A stretch of 64,000 bases of DNA from Paraburkholderia bryophila (GCF_013409255.1 NZ_JACCAS010000002.1:2088001-2152000), one strand, 5' to 3'. Positions 1 to 9,597 are shown, counted from the first letter of the stretch. Notes: a model not told the origin generated them from the letters alone. Made by a program: numbers and translations.

Positions 1-30
1 GGTACGCCGTTCTCAGGAGGCCCCCGATGA
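1..30 (+). CDS. C-terminal tail of an upstream gene, probably formate dehydrogenase beta subunit (partial)
   Basis: Only the last nine codons are present (…GTPFSGGPR) followed by TGA at 28-30. This stop overlaps the ATG of the gamma-subunit gene in an ATGA arrangement, so the two are translationally coupled. In fdo/fdn operons the iron-sulfur beta subunit precedes the gamma subunit, which is why it is the likely identity. The fragment is too short to recognise by itself; the call rests on context. Confidence 0.5.
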   Translation, partial: GTPFSGGPR

Positions 31-689
31 AACACGGTGAGCAAGGCGAGTTGAAGGACATCAAAGGCCACAGCCTGATCGAGCGTTACACGCCGAATGA
101 GCGGACGAATCACTGGATCACCGCGATCAGCTTCGTGCTGCTCGCGCTTTCCGGGCTGGCGATGTTTCACCCGGCCATGTCGTGGCTCTATGCGATCTTC
201 GGCGGCGGGCAGTGGACGCGGATTCTGCATCCGTTCGTGGGCTGCGTGATGTTTCTGTCGTTCCTGATTCTTGCGCTGCGCTTCTGGCATCACAACTATC
301 TCGACCGCGCCGACATACAGTGGATGAAGCAGATCGGCGACGTGCTGAACAATCGCGAAGAAAAACTCCCCGCCATCGGCAAATACAACGCCGGTCAAAA
401 GCTGCTATTTTTCACCATGGTGATGTGCCTGCTGCTGTTGCTGGCAAGCGGCATCGTGATCTGGCGACGCTATTTCTCGTTCTATTTCCCGATCGAGATC
501 ATTCGTTTCGCGGCGCTGGTGCATGCGGCCGCGGCGTTCGTCCTGATCGTCGGGATCGTCGTGCATATCTATGCGGCGCTGTGGATCAAAGGATCGATCG
601 GTGCGATGACGCGCGGCACGGTGACGTATGGTTGGGCGAGAAAGCATCATCCGAACTGGTTCAAGGAAATTATCGGCAAGTCGGATTGA
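27..689 (+). CDS. fdoI: Formate dehydrogenase gamma subunit (membrane cytochrome b556)
   Basis: This 220-residue protein matches the size and plan of FdoI/FdnI. These diheme cytochrome b subunits anchor formate dehydrogenase in the inner membrane and pass electrons to quinone. Four hydrophobic helices are visible at about residues 31-50, 65-83, 124-145 and 160-183, with histidines beside them (NHW near 29, HP near 48, HH near 88, VHA near 163). An AGGAGG ribosome site lies 6 nt before the ATG, and the start overlaps the stop of the preceding gene. The following genes (fdhE, selA, selB, selC) fit a selenocysteine-containing formate dehydrogenase whose catalytic gene would lie just left of the window. 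The family is confident; the fdoI versus fdnI name is a convention. Confidence 0.92.
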   Translation: MKHGEQGELKDIKGHSLIERYTPNERTNHWITAISFVLLALSGLAMFHPAMSWLYAIFGGGQWTRILHPFVGCVMFLSFLILALRFWHHNYLDRADIQWMKQIGDVLNNREEKLPAIGKYNAGQKLLFFTMVMCLLLLLASGIVIWRRYFSFYFPIEIIRFAALVHAAAAFVLIVGIVVHIYAALWIKGSIGAMTRGTVTYGWARKHHPNWFKEIIGKSD

Positions 690-725
690 AGCCAGCCGCG
701 CGGTTTTTTGCGCGCCGCACTCCGG

Positions 726-762
726 GCCGCCGCTTGGGTTCATAGGAACGGCGGCGGCTTTT
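726..762 (+). terminator. Hairpin with T-run between fdoI and fdhE
   Basis: An 8-bp GC-only stem (GCCGCCGC at 726-733 with GCGGCGGC at 751-758) is followed by TTTT. It ends about 20 nt before the fdhE start. It could be a partial terminator that lowers fdhE/selAB expression relative to the structural subunits, or an mRNA-stabilising hairpin. The 17-nt loop makes it weaker than a classic terminator. Confidence 0.45.
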
Positions 763-783
763 CAGTTTTTAGAGGTCAACACT

Positions 784-1779
784 GTGGTCCAACGTATTCT
801 CGAAGCCGGCGACATCGAAGCGCTCGATCACACCGCGATTCCGCGTATTCGTACGCCGGAACGGCTCGCGGTGTTTGCGACGCGTGCCGCGCGCCTGCGT
901 CAACTGGCGGCGCAGAGCAATCCGATTGCCGGCTATTTGCGCCTGATGGCCGTGCTGGCCGACGCGCAGCAAGCCGTGATGACGGGCTTCAAGGCGCGGC
1001 CGCCGAGCCCCGAGTTGATCGCGAGCGCGCAGTTGCATTCCATGCCGCTGATTCCGGCGCTCTCCGGCGTGCGCGATCCGGCGTGGCACGACGTGCTGCG
1101 CCAGTTGCTCAGCAAGGTGGAAGGCGCGGGTCCGCTGACACCGCCGCTCGTGGCGTTGATCGGCAAGCTGCGCACGCTCGACCGCGCCACGCTCGAAGCG
1201 CAGGCCGATGCGATCTTCGCGCAGCGCTTCGGCGAAGTCGATCCGGCGAGCGCGCCGTTCATCATGGCCGCGCTGCAAGTGGTGTGGACCGATCTCGCCG
1301 CCGACATCGACAGGCGCACGGTGCCGTACATCGAGATATTGGGCCTATGTCCCGTTTGCGGATCGCATCCGGTCGCGAGCCTCGTGCGCGTGGGCGGCGC
1401 GTATGACAATTACCGCTACCTGCAATGCGGCCTGTGCGCGACCGAGTGGCACATGGTCCGCACGAAATGTTCGAATTGCGATTCGACCAAGGGCATTGCC
1501 TATCACGCCGTCGGTTCGCCCGACGCCGACGAAACCGAGCGCGAGGCCGCGACCCGAAATGCCGCCCTGAAGGCGGAATCCTGCGACGAATGCCATACTT
1601 ACCGCAAGATCGGCATTCAGTCGAAAGACTACGATTTCGAACCGTTCGCGGACGATCTCGCCAGCCTCACGCTGGATCTGCTGATGGGCGCGGAGGGCTA
1701 CCGGCGCGCGTCGCCGCATCCGTGGCTGTGGCCCGAACAGGCCGACCCCGCGGACGAGTCTTCCAGCGAGTCGGATTAG
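784..1779 (+). CDS. fdhE: Formate dehydrogenase accessory protein FdhE
   Basis: FdhE (331 aa from this start) is a cytoplasmic rubredoxin-like protein needed for activity of respiratory formate dehydrogenases. The C-terminal half carries the expected paired zinc/iron-binding cysteines: CPVC (residues 189-192), CGLC (215-218), CSNC and CDEC. The chosen start is GTG at 784 ([12 protein letters not shown]), which has an AGAGGT ribosome site and gives the usual family length. The frame stays open upstream to 628, but that extension overlaps fdoI and has no family-like sequence. It is followed 23 nt later by selA. Confidence 0.93.
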   Translation: MVQRILEAGDIEALDHTAIPRIRTPERLAVFATRAARLRQLAAQSNPIAGYLRLMAVLADAQQAVMTGFKARPPSPELIASAQLHSMPLIPALSGVRDPAWHDVLRQLLSKVEGAGPLTPPLVALIGKLRTLDRATLEAQADAIFAQRFGEVDPASAPFIMAALQVVWTDLAADIDRRTVPYIEILGLCPVCGSHPVASLVRVGGAYDNYRYLQCGLCATEWHMVRTKCSNCDSTKGIAYHAVGSPDADETEREAATRNAALKAESCDECHTYRKIGIQSKDYDFEPFADDLASLTLDLLMGAEGYRRASPHPWLWPEQADPADESSSESD

Positions 1780-1802
1780 AACGACGAGAAGGGGATTGCT
1801 TC

Positions 1803-3245
1803 GTGAGTGATGTCAGCGGCTCCGAATTGCGGGCGCTCATGGCGCGTGTGCCGTCCGTCGAAAAGGTCATGGCGTCGCCGGAGTTCGCGGCGCTGGTGGA
1901 CGCGTATGGCCGCAGCCAGGTGCTGACGGTGTTGCGCGACGCACTCGACCACTGGCGTGCGAGCGCACAGTCGGGCGATGCGTCGGTTAGCGCGCTCGAT
2001 GTTGCACGTTTGCAGGCCGTGGTCGATAGCGCGCTGCGCCGGCGTAACCGCTCGCGTTTGCAGAGCGTGTTCAATCTGACCGGTACGGTACTGCATACCA
2101 ATCTCGGCCGCGCCCTGCTGCCGGATGAAGCGGTGCAATCCGTGATGAAAGCGCTCACGCAGCCCGCCAACCTCGAATTCGATCTCGACTCCGGCAAGCG
2201 TGGCGATCGCGACGATCTGGTCGACGAACTCATCGGCGAACTGACCGGCGCCGAGGCCGCGACCGTGGTCAATAACAATGCCGCCGCGGTGTTGCTCACG
2301 CTCTCCGCGTTGGCGTCGAAGAAAGAAGTCATCGTGTCGCGCGGCGAGCTCGTCGAGATTGGCGGCGCGTTCCGGATTCCCGACATCATGAGTCGCGCGG
2401 GCGCCAGGCTGCGCGAAGTCGGCACGACGAATCGCACGCATCTGAAAGATTACGAGGAAGCCATCGGCCCGCGCACCGCGCTGCTGATGAAAGTCCACGC
2501 GAGCAATTACGCGATCAGCGGATTCACCAAAGAGGTCGGCGTCGACGCGATCGCGTCGCTGGCGCATGCGCGCGGCCTGCCGGTCGCGGTGGATCTGGGC
2601 AGCGGCACGCTGGTCGATCTCGTGCAATGGGGCTTGCCGCGCGAGACGACCGTGCGCGAAACCGTCGAAGCGGGTGCGGATCTCGTCACGTTCAGCGGAG
2701 ACAAATTGCTGGGTGGACCGCAGGCGGGGTTGATCGTCGGCCGGCGCGATCTGATCGCGAAGATCAAGAAGCATCCGCTCAAGCGTGCGCTGCGTGTCGG
2801 CAAACTGACGCTTGCGGCGTTGGAGCCGGTTTTGCAGCTTTATCGCGCGCCGGAGAAACTCGCCGAGCGGTTGACTACGCTGCGCTTACTCACACGCGCC
2901 GCCGACGATATCCGGCTCGCCGCGGAGCGCGTGCAGCCGGTCTTGCAGCGCGCGATCGGCGAGCGCTATGCGGTGCTGGCCGAGCCGATGTTCAGCCAGA
3001 TCGGCAGCGGTGCTTTGCCGGTCGACGTGTTGCCGAGCTACGGCCTTGTGATCAGAACCGCGGACGGCAAGCGCGGCGGCCGTCAGTTGCTCGCGTTGGA
3101 GAAGCTGCTGCGCGAGATGGCGCGGCCGGTGATCGGCCGTATCGCGGATGACGCATTGCGTCTCGATCTGCGCTGTCTCGAAGCCGCCGACGAATTGCAA
3201 TTGATCGACCAACTTATCGAGCAACTGAAGGGCGCGCCCGCATGA
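1803..3245 (+). CDS. selA: L-seryl-tRNA(Sec) selenium transferase
   Basis: SelA is a PLP enzyme that converts seryl-tRNA(Sec) to selenocysteyl-tRNA(Sec) using selenophosphate. The protein is 480 aa. The PLP lysine is K301 in [13 protein letters not shown], close to K295 of E. coli SelA, and the [13 protein letters not shown] motif lies near residue 97. The start is GTG at 1803, supported by AGAAGGGG about 10 nt upstream; the longer open frame back to 1425 is antisense-like noise inside fdhE. The stop overlaps the selB ATG (ATGA at 3242-3245), so selA and selB are coupled. selD is not in this window. Confidence 0.95.
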   Translation: MSDVSGSELRALMARVPSVEKVMASPEFAALVDAYGRSQVLTVLRDALDHWRASAQSGDASVSALDVARLQAVVDSALRRRNRSRLQSVFNLTGTVLHTNLGRALLPDEAVQSVMKALTQPANLEFDLDSGKRGDRDDLVDELIGELTGAEAATVVNNNAAAVLLTLSALASKKEVIVSRGELVEIGGAFRIPDIMSRAGARLREVGTTNRTHLKDYEEAIGPRTALLMKVHASNYAISGFTKEVGVDAIASLAHARGLPVAVDLGSGTLVDLVQWGLPRETTVRETVEAGADLVTFSGDKLLGGPQAGLIVGRRDLIAKIKKHPLKRALRVGKLTLAALEPVLQLYRAPEKLAERLTTLRLLTRAADDIRLAAERVQPVLQRAIGERYAVLAEPMFSQIGSGALPVDVLPSYGLVIRTADGKRGGRQLLALEKLLREMARPVIGRIADDALRLDLRCLEAADELQLIDQLIEQLKGAPA

Positions 3246-5161
3246 TCGTAGGTACGGCAGGGCATATCGACCACGGCAAGACTAGTCTGGTGAAAGCGCT
3301 GTCGGGCGTGGATACCGATCGTCTGAAGGAAGAGAAAGCGCGCGGCATTTCAATCGAGTTGGGCTATGCGTACGTGCCGCTTGAGAACGGTGAGGTACTC
3401 GGTCTGATCGACGTGCCGGGTCACGAGAAGCTGGTGCATACCATGGCCGCCGGGGCGAGCGGTATCGACTTCGCGCTGCTCGTGATCGCCGCCGACGACG
3501 GTGTCATGCCGCAAACGCGCGAGCATCTGGCGATTATCGAACTGCTCGGTATTCAACGCGGTGCGGTTGCGTTGACCAAGATCGATCGGGTGGATGAGCC
3601 GCGTCTACGGGAAGTGCGCGATGAAGCGGCCGCGTTGCTGAGCGGCAGCATACTGCAGGATGCGCCTGTGTTCGAAACCTGCGCGACGCGGCCCGACGAT
3701 ACCGGTGTGGCCGCGTTGAAGGCGCATTTGCATGCAGCCGCCGCAGCGTGGCAGATGAAACGCGACGACGGTCTGTTTCGTCTCGCGGTGGATCGCGTCT
3801 TCACCCTGGTCGGGCAAGGCACGATCGTGACGGGGACAGTGGTGTCGGGCAGCGTGAGCGTCGGCGATACGATGCTGCTGGCGCCGAAAAATCAGCCTGT
3901 GCGTGTGCGGAGTATTCACGCGCAGAATCGTCCGGCGCAACGCGGACGAGCGGGTGAACGCTGTGCGTTGAATCTCGCTGGCATTGAGAAGAGTGCGATA
4001 GAACGGGGTGACTGGATTGTCGATCCGCGTTTGTCGCAAGCGTCGGAACGTATCGACGTCATGTTGAATCTACTCGCCGATGCGTCGCTCAAGCTGGAGC
4101 ATTGGGCGCCGCTGCATGTTCATCTGGGCACGCAGCATCAGGTGGCGCATGTTGCGTTGCTCGATGGCGAAACACTTGGCGCGGGTCAACAGGCACGCGT
4201 GCAACTCGTGTTCGAGCGGCCGATGTGCGCGCTGCCGGGTGATCGGTTCGTGGTGCGCAACGCGCAGGCTAGTCGCACGGTGGGCGGTGGGCGGGTGCTC
4301 GATCCGTTTGCGCCGTCGCGTAAGCGTCGCTCGGTTGAGCGGCTGGCGTGGCTCGATGCAATTCAAAACATGCTCGATACCGGCGCGCTCGATGCGCTGT
4401 TTGCAAGAGCGCCGTATGGGTTGTCGCGCTCGTTGCTTGAGCGGTTGACGGGACGGCCCGCGGCCGCGCTTGCGTCTGCGTTGCCGCGCGACACTCGCGC
4501 TGTCGAGCTTCATGGCGACGATGCTTTGCTGGTCGCGGAGGCGTCATGGTTGGCGCTGGCGAACCGGTTGATCATATCGCTCGGTCAGTACCACGAGCGT
4601 TCGCCGGATGAATTAGGCCCGGACGTGTCGCGTTTGCGGCGTATCGCTGCGCCATTGGTTGACGATGCGCTGTGGCGCGCCTTGGTCGACGATGCGGCTG
4701 CGCGTGGGGACATCGTTAAACGCGGGCCATGGTTGCATCTGCCGGATCATGCAGTGACGCTCGACGACGCCGATCAAACGCTCGCCGCAGCGTTGCTGCC
4801 TGTGGTGAAAGCGGGGCGCTTCGATCCTCCATGGGTGCGCGATCTTGCGACGGCGCATGGCGTTTCGGAAGAACGCATGCGGCTATTGATGCGCAAGCTC
4901 GCGCGGCAAGGCGAGCTGTTTCAGGTCGTGCGTGACCTCTTTTATCACCAGGATGTGATTCGCGAACTGGCGGCGATCGCGGCCGATGAAGCTGAAAAAA
5001 ATAGCGGTACGGTCGCCGCGGCGCCGTTTCGCGATGTCACCGGGCTGGGGAGAAAACGCGCGATCCAGCTTTTGGAGTTCTTTGATCGGGTTGGCTATAC
5101 TCGCTTCCACCGTGGCCTGCATCTCATGCGCGCGGAGAGTCGTTGGCTCGATCTGCTTTGA
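3242..5161 (+). CDS. selB: Selenocysteine-specific translation elongation factor SelB
   Basis: SelB (639 aa) is the EF-Tu-like GTPase that delivers Sec-tRNA to UGA codons marked by a SECIS hairpin. The G domain shows [10 protein letters not shown] (residues 7-16), DVPGHEKL (about 58-65) and TKID (about 111). Beta-barrel domains follow, then a C-terminal winged-helix region about 250 residues long that ends in the [20 protein letters not shown] segment typical of the SECIS-binding end. The ATG overlaps the selA stop. The selC tRNA begins 54 nt after the stop codon. Confidence 0.95.
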   Translation: MIVGTAGHIDHGKTSLVKALSGVDTDRLKEEKARGISIELGYAYVPLENGEVLGLIDVPGHEKLVHTMAAGASGIDFALLVIAADDGVMPQTREHLAIIELLGIQRGAVALTKIDRVDEPRLREVRDEAAALLSGSILQDAPVFETCATRPDDTGVAALKAHLHAAAAAWQMKRDDGLFRLAVDRVFTLVGQGTIVTGTVVSGSVSVGDTMLLAPKNQPVRVRSIHAQNRPAQRGRAGERCALNLAGIEKSAIERGDWIVDPRLSQASERIDVMLNLLADASLKLEHWAPLHVHLGTQHQVAHVALLDGETLGAGQQARVQLVFERPMCALPGDRFVVRNAQASRTVGGGRVLDPFAPSRKRRSVERLAWLDAIQNMLDTGALDALFARAPYGLSRSLLERLTGRPAAALASALPRDTRAVELHGDDALLVAEASWLALANRLIISLGQYHERSPDELGPDVSRLRRIAAPLVDDALWRALVDDAAARGDIVKRGPWLHLPDHAVTLDDADQTLAAALLPVVKAGRFDPPWVRDLATAHGVSEERMRLLMRKLARQGELFQVVRDLFYHQDVIRELAAIAADEAEKNSGTVAAAPFRDVTGLGRKRAIQLLEFFDRVGYTRFHRGLHLMRAESRWLDLL

Positions 5162-5215
5162 AACGCAATGTGCAGTTCACGTAGCTCAAGTACTTCAAGT
5201 AGTTCAATCACCGTA

Positions 5216-5311
5216 GGAAGGCATTCGCATCCGGTGGTGCGGCTGGGCTTCAAACCCAGTTGAGCGTGTCAGACACGCTCAGGTCGGTTCGACTCCGGCT
5301 GCCTTCCGCCA
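5216..5311 (+). tRNA. selC: tRNA-Sec (anticodon TCA)
   Basis: This 96-nt gene has the features of bacterial tRNA-Sec. The acceptor GGAAGGC pairs with GCCTTCC and is followed by an encoded GCCA. The anticodon stem CTGGG/CCCAG (5243-5247, 5255-5259) closes a 7-nt loop with TCA at 5250-5252. The long variable arm GAGCGTGTC-AGACACGCTC and the T arm GGTTCGACTCC are present. It sits directly after selB, completing a selA-selB-selC block. selC is a well-known integration site for genomic islands, and decayed genes follow it here. Confidence 0.97.
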
Positions 5312-5639
5312 GATAAGCCTGCCCGGGCATTCCGATATTTTCCGAAAACGTCCTCTAGATTGCCGATTTCAATTCGGTTTATGGGTAACGGCGTGCTTGC
5401 TGATTCCCGTAAGGCGTAAGACGGTTTACGCGTGAAGTATGGGCTACCCACATGGTTTTTGTGTTTTCGTACGACACGGGCTGGTGTGCGTCGGCACGAG
5501 GAAGCACGGTTTTTTATGAAACAAAGGATGGTATCGTTTCGACGTGATGCCATGGCCCGTCCGAACCGGTCTATATGGTGAGTGACGGCGACATCGCCGC
5601 GTTTGGTGGCGACGAAGTGGACAGCATCAAGGAGGAATA
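5312..5639. other. Gene-poor stretch after selC
   Basis: No convincing gene is seen. A 27-codon frame from ATG 5575 to TAA 5658 (start MVSDGDIAAFGGDEVDSIK) could be the tail of a lost gene, since it is acidic like many protein C-termini, but it matches nothing I recognise. A minus-strand open frame runs through the tRNA gene and is rejected. This stretch is best read as degraded island DNA. Confidence 0.5.
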
Positions 5640-6537
5640 TGCCGACGGTGACGAGTAAAAAAAACCTGCGAAGAGACTCGCACCAGTGGTACGAGAAACC
5701 GGTGCGGCGAAGGACTATCCGGCCTTGCTGGCCGAGGTGAAAGCACGCATTCAGTCTGCACAGTACGCGGCGCTACGCGCGGTCAACAAAGAGCTGGTAG
5801 GCTTGTACTGTGACATTGGGCAATTGATTGTCGAGCGACAGTAAAGCTAAGGTTGGGGAAAAGCCGTGGTAGCGCAGCTCGCAGCCGACCTTCAGGTGAA
5901 CTTCCCAGGAACAGGGGGCTTCTCGGCGTCAAACCTATGGCGGATGAAAAGCTTTTTTGAGAGCACGCAGCAAGGCAAAACTCGCACCACTGGTGCGAGA
6001 AATCGGCTGGAGCCATAACCTGGTCATCCTCGAACGCTGCAAGGATACACACGAGCGCGAATTCTACCTGCGGATGACACGCAAATTCGATTGGTCGAAG
6101 AACGTACTCGCGCACCAGATCGACAACCAGAGTTACGAGAAGTCGCTCCTGGGCCAGACCAGTTTCGACAAAACGCTAACCCCGGCATTGCGTGCGCAGG
6201 CCAAGCTGGCGGTGAAGGACGAATACGCGTTCGACTTCCTTGAGCTTGGTGGGCAGCATGGCGAGCGCGAGCTGATTGCCCGAATCGAGGACTTCCTGCT
6301 TGCAATGGGTGGCATGTTCGCGTTCATAGGAAGTCAGGAACGGATGGAGGTGGAAGGCAAGGAATATTTCATCGACCTGCTGCTGTTCCATCGGCGTTTG
6401 CGAGCGTTGGTCGCCATCGAATCGCGCGCGAGCCCATCGGTGTAGCGACCGACGAAATCACCAAGACGCTGCCGAAGAAGCTGAAGGATCAGTTGCCATC
6501 GCCTGAAGCCATCGCCCGCCTGCTGGAGAACCTATGA
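5640..6537 (+). pseudogene. Decayed DUF1016/YhcG-type PDDEXK nuclease
   Basis: Pieces of one YhcG-like protein can be read in order in different frames. The start MPTVTSKK (5640) runs into an 8-A tract (5657-5664), where the frame must shift to reach PAKRLAPVVRE and DYPALLAEVKARIQ. Stops follow at 5842 and 5848. N-terminal domain sequence then continues (GWGKAVVAQLAADLQ, NLWRMKSFFE). Another shift near 5975 gives KLAPLVREIGWSHNLVILER and the nuclease domain (EYAFDFLEL, YFIDLLLFHRRL). A final lesion near 6425 drops roughly 30-40 codons before REPIGVATDEITKTLPKKLK and the stop at 6535-6537. At least five lesions make it non-functional. The family acts in DNA metabolism and is often linked to restriction or defence loci. 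Its position next to selC suggests island remnants. Confidence 0.85.
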
Positions 6538-6699
6538 GATTGACCGATATCAGAATGTCTCGACACTGCCGAGACATCTGCATCGAAACCATCTTGGGCA
6601 AACTTAGCAAGGCCTGGCATCAACAATAGTGGGGATGCTTTTCTTTCAGGAGATTAACGACGCGCACGACGGGTTTAACGAAACGCCAACAAGCCATTT

Positions 6700-7014
6700 T
6701 TACGCGTCGTTCAACCACGGCATTTCCACCGGCGACACCACCAGCTGTCGGAGCTCGCGTTTCAGTTCGAAGATGAACCCCACCAGGATCATCGAGTCGG
6801 CGTAGGGAATGGGGAATACAAGCGGATTCTCCGCCGAGCGTAAGGGGCGCGTGGGCGTGTCCGCTGTCGTCGCGGCGTTCGCGCGGACGCTCTCCAGTTC
6901 GTCGACCATTGCTTGCCCGCTTACTTTCAGGACGCGGTTACGCAGGTCGCTGAACGGTTCGATACGCGCCCCGTCTTCGTGGTATTCAGGTACTTCATAG
7001 ATGAACCAGGACAT
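6700..7014 (-). CDS. Small hypothetical protein
   Basis: This 104-residue protein (MSWFIYEVPEYHEDGAR…) has a clean TAGGAG ribosome site 7 nt before its ATG, which argues that it is a real gene. It has no signal peptide or membrane helix. The first half is charged, and the C-terminal part (LVGFIFELKRELRQLV) could form an amphipathic helix. I do not recognise a family. It lies alone between the nuclease pseudogene and the porin promoter region and may belong to the selC-adjacent accessory segment. Confidence 0.6.
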   Translation of the reverse strand: MSWFIYEVPEYHEDGARIEPFSDLRNRVLKVSGQAMVDELESVRANAATTADTPTRPLRSAENPLVFPIPYADSMILVGFIFELKRELRQLVVSPVEMPWLNDA

Positions 7015-7331
7015 TTGAAGCTCCTAAGAAAAGGTCCGTTATTCTAGCAGCGGACAAATCGATGCTACGGCGCACGCAGCACCAGACCGCACGCTTCGCC
7101 GGATCGCTGCTGGTTTACCCCTTCCCGTTGCCCGTCAAAAAGTCCCATCCAATCTAAGTTTTATGCATGGACCCATCGCCTTCCGCGCAATTAACCTTGC
7201 CGAATGGCTCGATACGCCTTGCACGTCGAAACGACTTAAAGCCGTTAGGCATGCCTCGGATTTAGCCATACAAAAAAATAAATATTAATAAAGCACCGGT
7301 TTATCGATGCGGATAAAAATGGAGACATTGC
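7015..7331. other. Intergenic region with porin promoter
   Basis: It holds copy 1 of the 35-bp regulatory element (7138-7172) and a -10-like TTAACC at 7191-7196. An AT-rich leader (about 7266-7295) follows, then a GGAGAC ribosome site just before the porin ATG. No further gene is seen. Confidence 0.6.
7138..7172 (+). promoter_or_regulatory. 35-bp element copy 1 (putative AraC-family operator)
   Basis: This is the most diverged of five related copies. It reads AAAAGTCCCATCCAAT…TTTTATGCATGGAC, with the two half-sites 21 bp apart, and matches all 18 positions that are invariant in the set. It ends 159 nt before the porin ATG. A -10-like hexamer starts 19 nt beyond its end. Confidence 0.7.
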
Positions 7332-8417
7332 ATGAAAAGGTTTAGCACTCTAGCGTCCGGCGCGGTCTTGTCCTGCGCATGCGCCACCCCCGCGTTCGCG
7401 CAGTCCACGGTCACACTGTATGGCGTGCTCGACAATGGCTTCGTCTATCAAAGTTCGAGCGGCAGCAATTCGGCGATCCGCGCCGTACCCGGCGGACTCT
7501 TCGCCACACGTTACGGCTTCAAGGGCAGCGAGGATATCGGCGGCGGCTTGCACGTCAATTTCCAGTTGGAGCAGGCTTTCTCCGGTCAGACGGGGGCGGC
7601 GACCAACCCGGCCGAAGCGTTTAATCGTCTGGCGTATGTCGGGCTGTCCGGCGGTTTCGGCGAAGTCCGCTTCGGCTTGCAAAACTCGCCGCAATACGAC
7701 GTGCTGCAAGCGGCAATGGATCCTTCATGGGTGAAAAGCATTGCGTCGCCCATGAATAATTTCAACGGCCTGATCATCCGCGCGAATAATGGTATTTCCT
7801 ATTACACGCCCACGTATGACGGACTGAATGCCAAATTCATGGTGGCATTGCGTGATTCGTCGAACGGGTCGGGCAACGGCATCGGGTTCTACAACGTGGT
7901 CGTCCAGTACATCAACGGGCCGCTGAATGTGGCGGCCGGCTACGAACGAGGCGACGAACCCAGCGTCGGCGCGGGTGGCAGTTACACGCTGGCGGGCGGT
8001 GCTGCCGCGGGCCCAGGCGCGGTACTGAACGTGTTCAACGCGGGCGCTTCGTATGCGATCGGGGCCAACCGGATCTGGCTGGCGTTTCACACGGAGAACC
8101 TGACCCATACGCCGAAATACCTGCAGCACGACGTCTACCAGATATCGGACTCGTATCAGCTGTCGCCCTTCGCTTTACTCTCGCTCATGTACGGTTACGC
8201 GCACGACCGCACGGGCGCGGGCAACAACGCGCAGCAACTGGGTCTGCTTTTCGAGTACTCCCTGTCCAAATCGACCGAACTCTATTCGGCGGCCGGCTTT
8301 ATCCAGAACAGGAACAAGGCGGCTTACACGCTTTCGGGAACCGCGTATTCGGGTCTTGCGACCACGCCCGGCACCGACACGCGCGGCATCGGGGTCGGCC
8401 TGGTCCACAAGTTCTGA
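7332..8417 (+). CDS. Gram-negative porin (OmpC-like, Burkholderia type)
   Basis: A 361-aa outer-membrane beta-barrel. Residues 1-23 form a signal peptide ending in PAFA, and the mature start QSTVTLYGVLDNG is the standard opening of the trimeric porin family. The protein ends in an aromatic-terminated strand (GVGLVHKF), as needed for barrel assembly. GGAGAC precedes the ATG. It carries regulatory element copy 1 upstream and lies directly ahead of the catabolic operon, so it probably admits that pathway's substrate. The substrate cannot be read from sequence. Confidence 0.9.
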   Translation: MKRFSTLASGAVLSCACATPAFAQSTVTLYGVLDNGFVYQSSSGSNSAIRAVPGGLFATRYGFKGSEDIGGGLHVNFQLEQAFSGQTGAATNPAEAFNRLAYVGLSGGFGEVRFGLQNSPQYDVLQAAMDPSWVKSIASPMNNFNGLIIRANNGISYYTPTYDGLNAKFMVALRDSSNGSGNGIGFYNVVVQYINGPLNVAAGYERGDEPSVGAGGSYTLAGGAAAGPGAVLNVFNAGASYAIGANRIWLAFHTENLTHTPKYLQHDVYQISDSYQLSPFALLSLMYGYAHDRTGAGNNAQQLGLLFEYSLSKSTELYSAAGFIQNRNKAAYTLSGTAYSGLATTPGTDTRGIGVGLVHKF

Positions 8418-8460
8418 GGCCTCGGTACACGGCCCGCATCACCATCGCGAGCCGATCTAC

Positions 8461-8495
8461 AAAAGTGCCATTGAATGTAACTTTTGTGTAGGGAC
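8461..8495 (+). promoter_or_regulatory. 35-bp element copy 2, promoter of the catabolic operon
   Basis: The half-sites are AAAAGTGCCATTGAAT and TTTTGTGTAGGGAC, with their GTG cores 21 bp apart. TATTCT at 8514-8519 starts 19 nt after the element and fits a -10. The distal half would then cover the -35 position, as expected for an activator-dependent promoter. It ends 98 nt before the first gene of the operon (start at 8594). Confidence 0.75.
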
Positions 8496-8593
8496 GCGAG
8501 ACCCATCCTCCCATATTCTTAACCTACCGAGACGACGCGTCAGGCGCTGGGGCCTTCATCCAGATGCCGGCGACGACTAATTCACAGGAGAGG

Positions 8594-9571
8594 ATGTTGA
8601 CCAAGAAAGTCCCGCTCAAGATCGCAATCGCTGAGCACCCGCACACGTCGGCCATCCGTAACGGTTCGATTCCCATCGAGGGTGTCGAGGCGGAATTTGT
8701 CACCGTTCAGCCGCAGATCGGCGCATTCCGACGGATGGTTCGTGACGTCGAATTCGACGTTTGCGAGCTGGCGCCGACCACTTACATTATCGCTCGCGCT
8801 TATGGCGCGCCGTTCGTCGGTCTGCCGATTTTCGTGGTTCGGCGCTTTCACCACGGCGGCCTGCTGGTTCGCCCGGACGCCGGCATCAAGCATCCGAAGG
8901 ATCTGGAAGGCAAGAAAGTCGGCGTGCGCGCGTACTCGGTCACCACCGGCGTGTGGACCCGACAGGTGCTGATCGACGAGTTCGGCCTGGATTCGTCGAA
9001 GGTCACGTGGGTGGTCGATGACGAAGAACACGTGACGCAACTGAAGTTGCCGGAAAACGTGATCCACGCGCCGCAAGGTAGCTCGCTCGCGGAAATGATG
9101 GCGTCGGGCGACTTGTCGGCAGGGTTTGCCGCTGCGGCAGGCATTGGCCGCACCGGTGCGCCCACGGGCGGCTGGAAGGAGGTCGAAGCCGATTACCCGG
9201 ATCTGCTGCCGAACGCGGCCGAACTCGAAACCGAGTACTACGCGCGCACCGGCGTTTATCCGATGCACGGCACGATCGTGGTCAAGGATTCGGTACTGGC
9301 TGAACACCCGTGGATCGCGAAGTCGATTTACGACGCTTTCGCGCAGGCCAAGAAGGAATGGCTGGCACGTCTGGATGCCGGCGAGGCGACGGCCGTGAGC
9401 GACAAGAAGTATCTGGAATTGCGCAGGATTGTCGGTCACGACCCGCTGCCGTACGGTCTGCAGGAAAACCTGAAGACGATCGAAACGCTGGAAGCGACCG
9501 CGTTCAAGCAGGGGCTGACGCCGCGCCGTATGTCGATCAGCGAATTGTTCGTGGACCCGCTGGCTAGCTGA
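8594..9571 (+). CDS. 4,5-dihydroxyphthalate decarboxylase-like protein
   Basis: A 325-aa protein of the Pht5 family, which shares the fold of periplasmic solute-binding proteins but includes cytoplasmic aromatic decarboxylases. Family landmarks are FDVCELAPTTYI, PIFVVRRFHHGGLLVRPDAGI, DLEGKKVGVRAYSVTTGVW and SKVTWVVDDEEHV. There is no signal peptide, which favours an enzyme over a binding protein even though databases often call such genes ABC substrate-binding. ATG 8594 follows CAGGAGAGG closely; ATG 8564 is an alternative giving ten more residues. It is first in a plus-strand operon with ring-cleavage genes, and a second homologue closes the enzyme block at 16433. Confidence 0.75.
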   Translation: MLTKKVPLKIAIAEHPHTSAIRNGSIPIEGVEAEFVTVQPQIGAFRRMVRDVEFDVCELAPTTYIIARAYGAPFVGLPIFVVRRFHHGGLLVRPDAGIKHPKDLEGKKVGVRAYSVTTGVWTRQVLIDEFGLDSSKVTWVVDDEEHVTQLKLPENVIHAPQGSSLAEMMASGDLSAGFAAAAGIGRTGAPTGGWKEVEADYPDLLPNAAELETEYYARTGVYPMHGTIVVKDSVLAEHPWIAKSIYDAFAQAKKEWLARLDAGEATAVSDKKYLELRRIVGHDPLPYGLQENLKTIETLEATAFKQGLTPRRMSISELFVDPLAS

Positions 9572-9597
9572 GCTGAATGCATTGGAGTGGAGACAAC

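Noticed and set aside
5269..5553. Minus-strand 94-codon frame overlapping the end of selC
   Set aside because: It runs into the tRNA gene, has no ribosome site and resembles nothing.
6555..6577. 8-bp inverted repeat (ATGTCTCG/CGAGACAT) after the nuclease pseudogene
   Set aside because: No T-run follows, and its position after a dead gene gives no support for a specific role.
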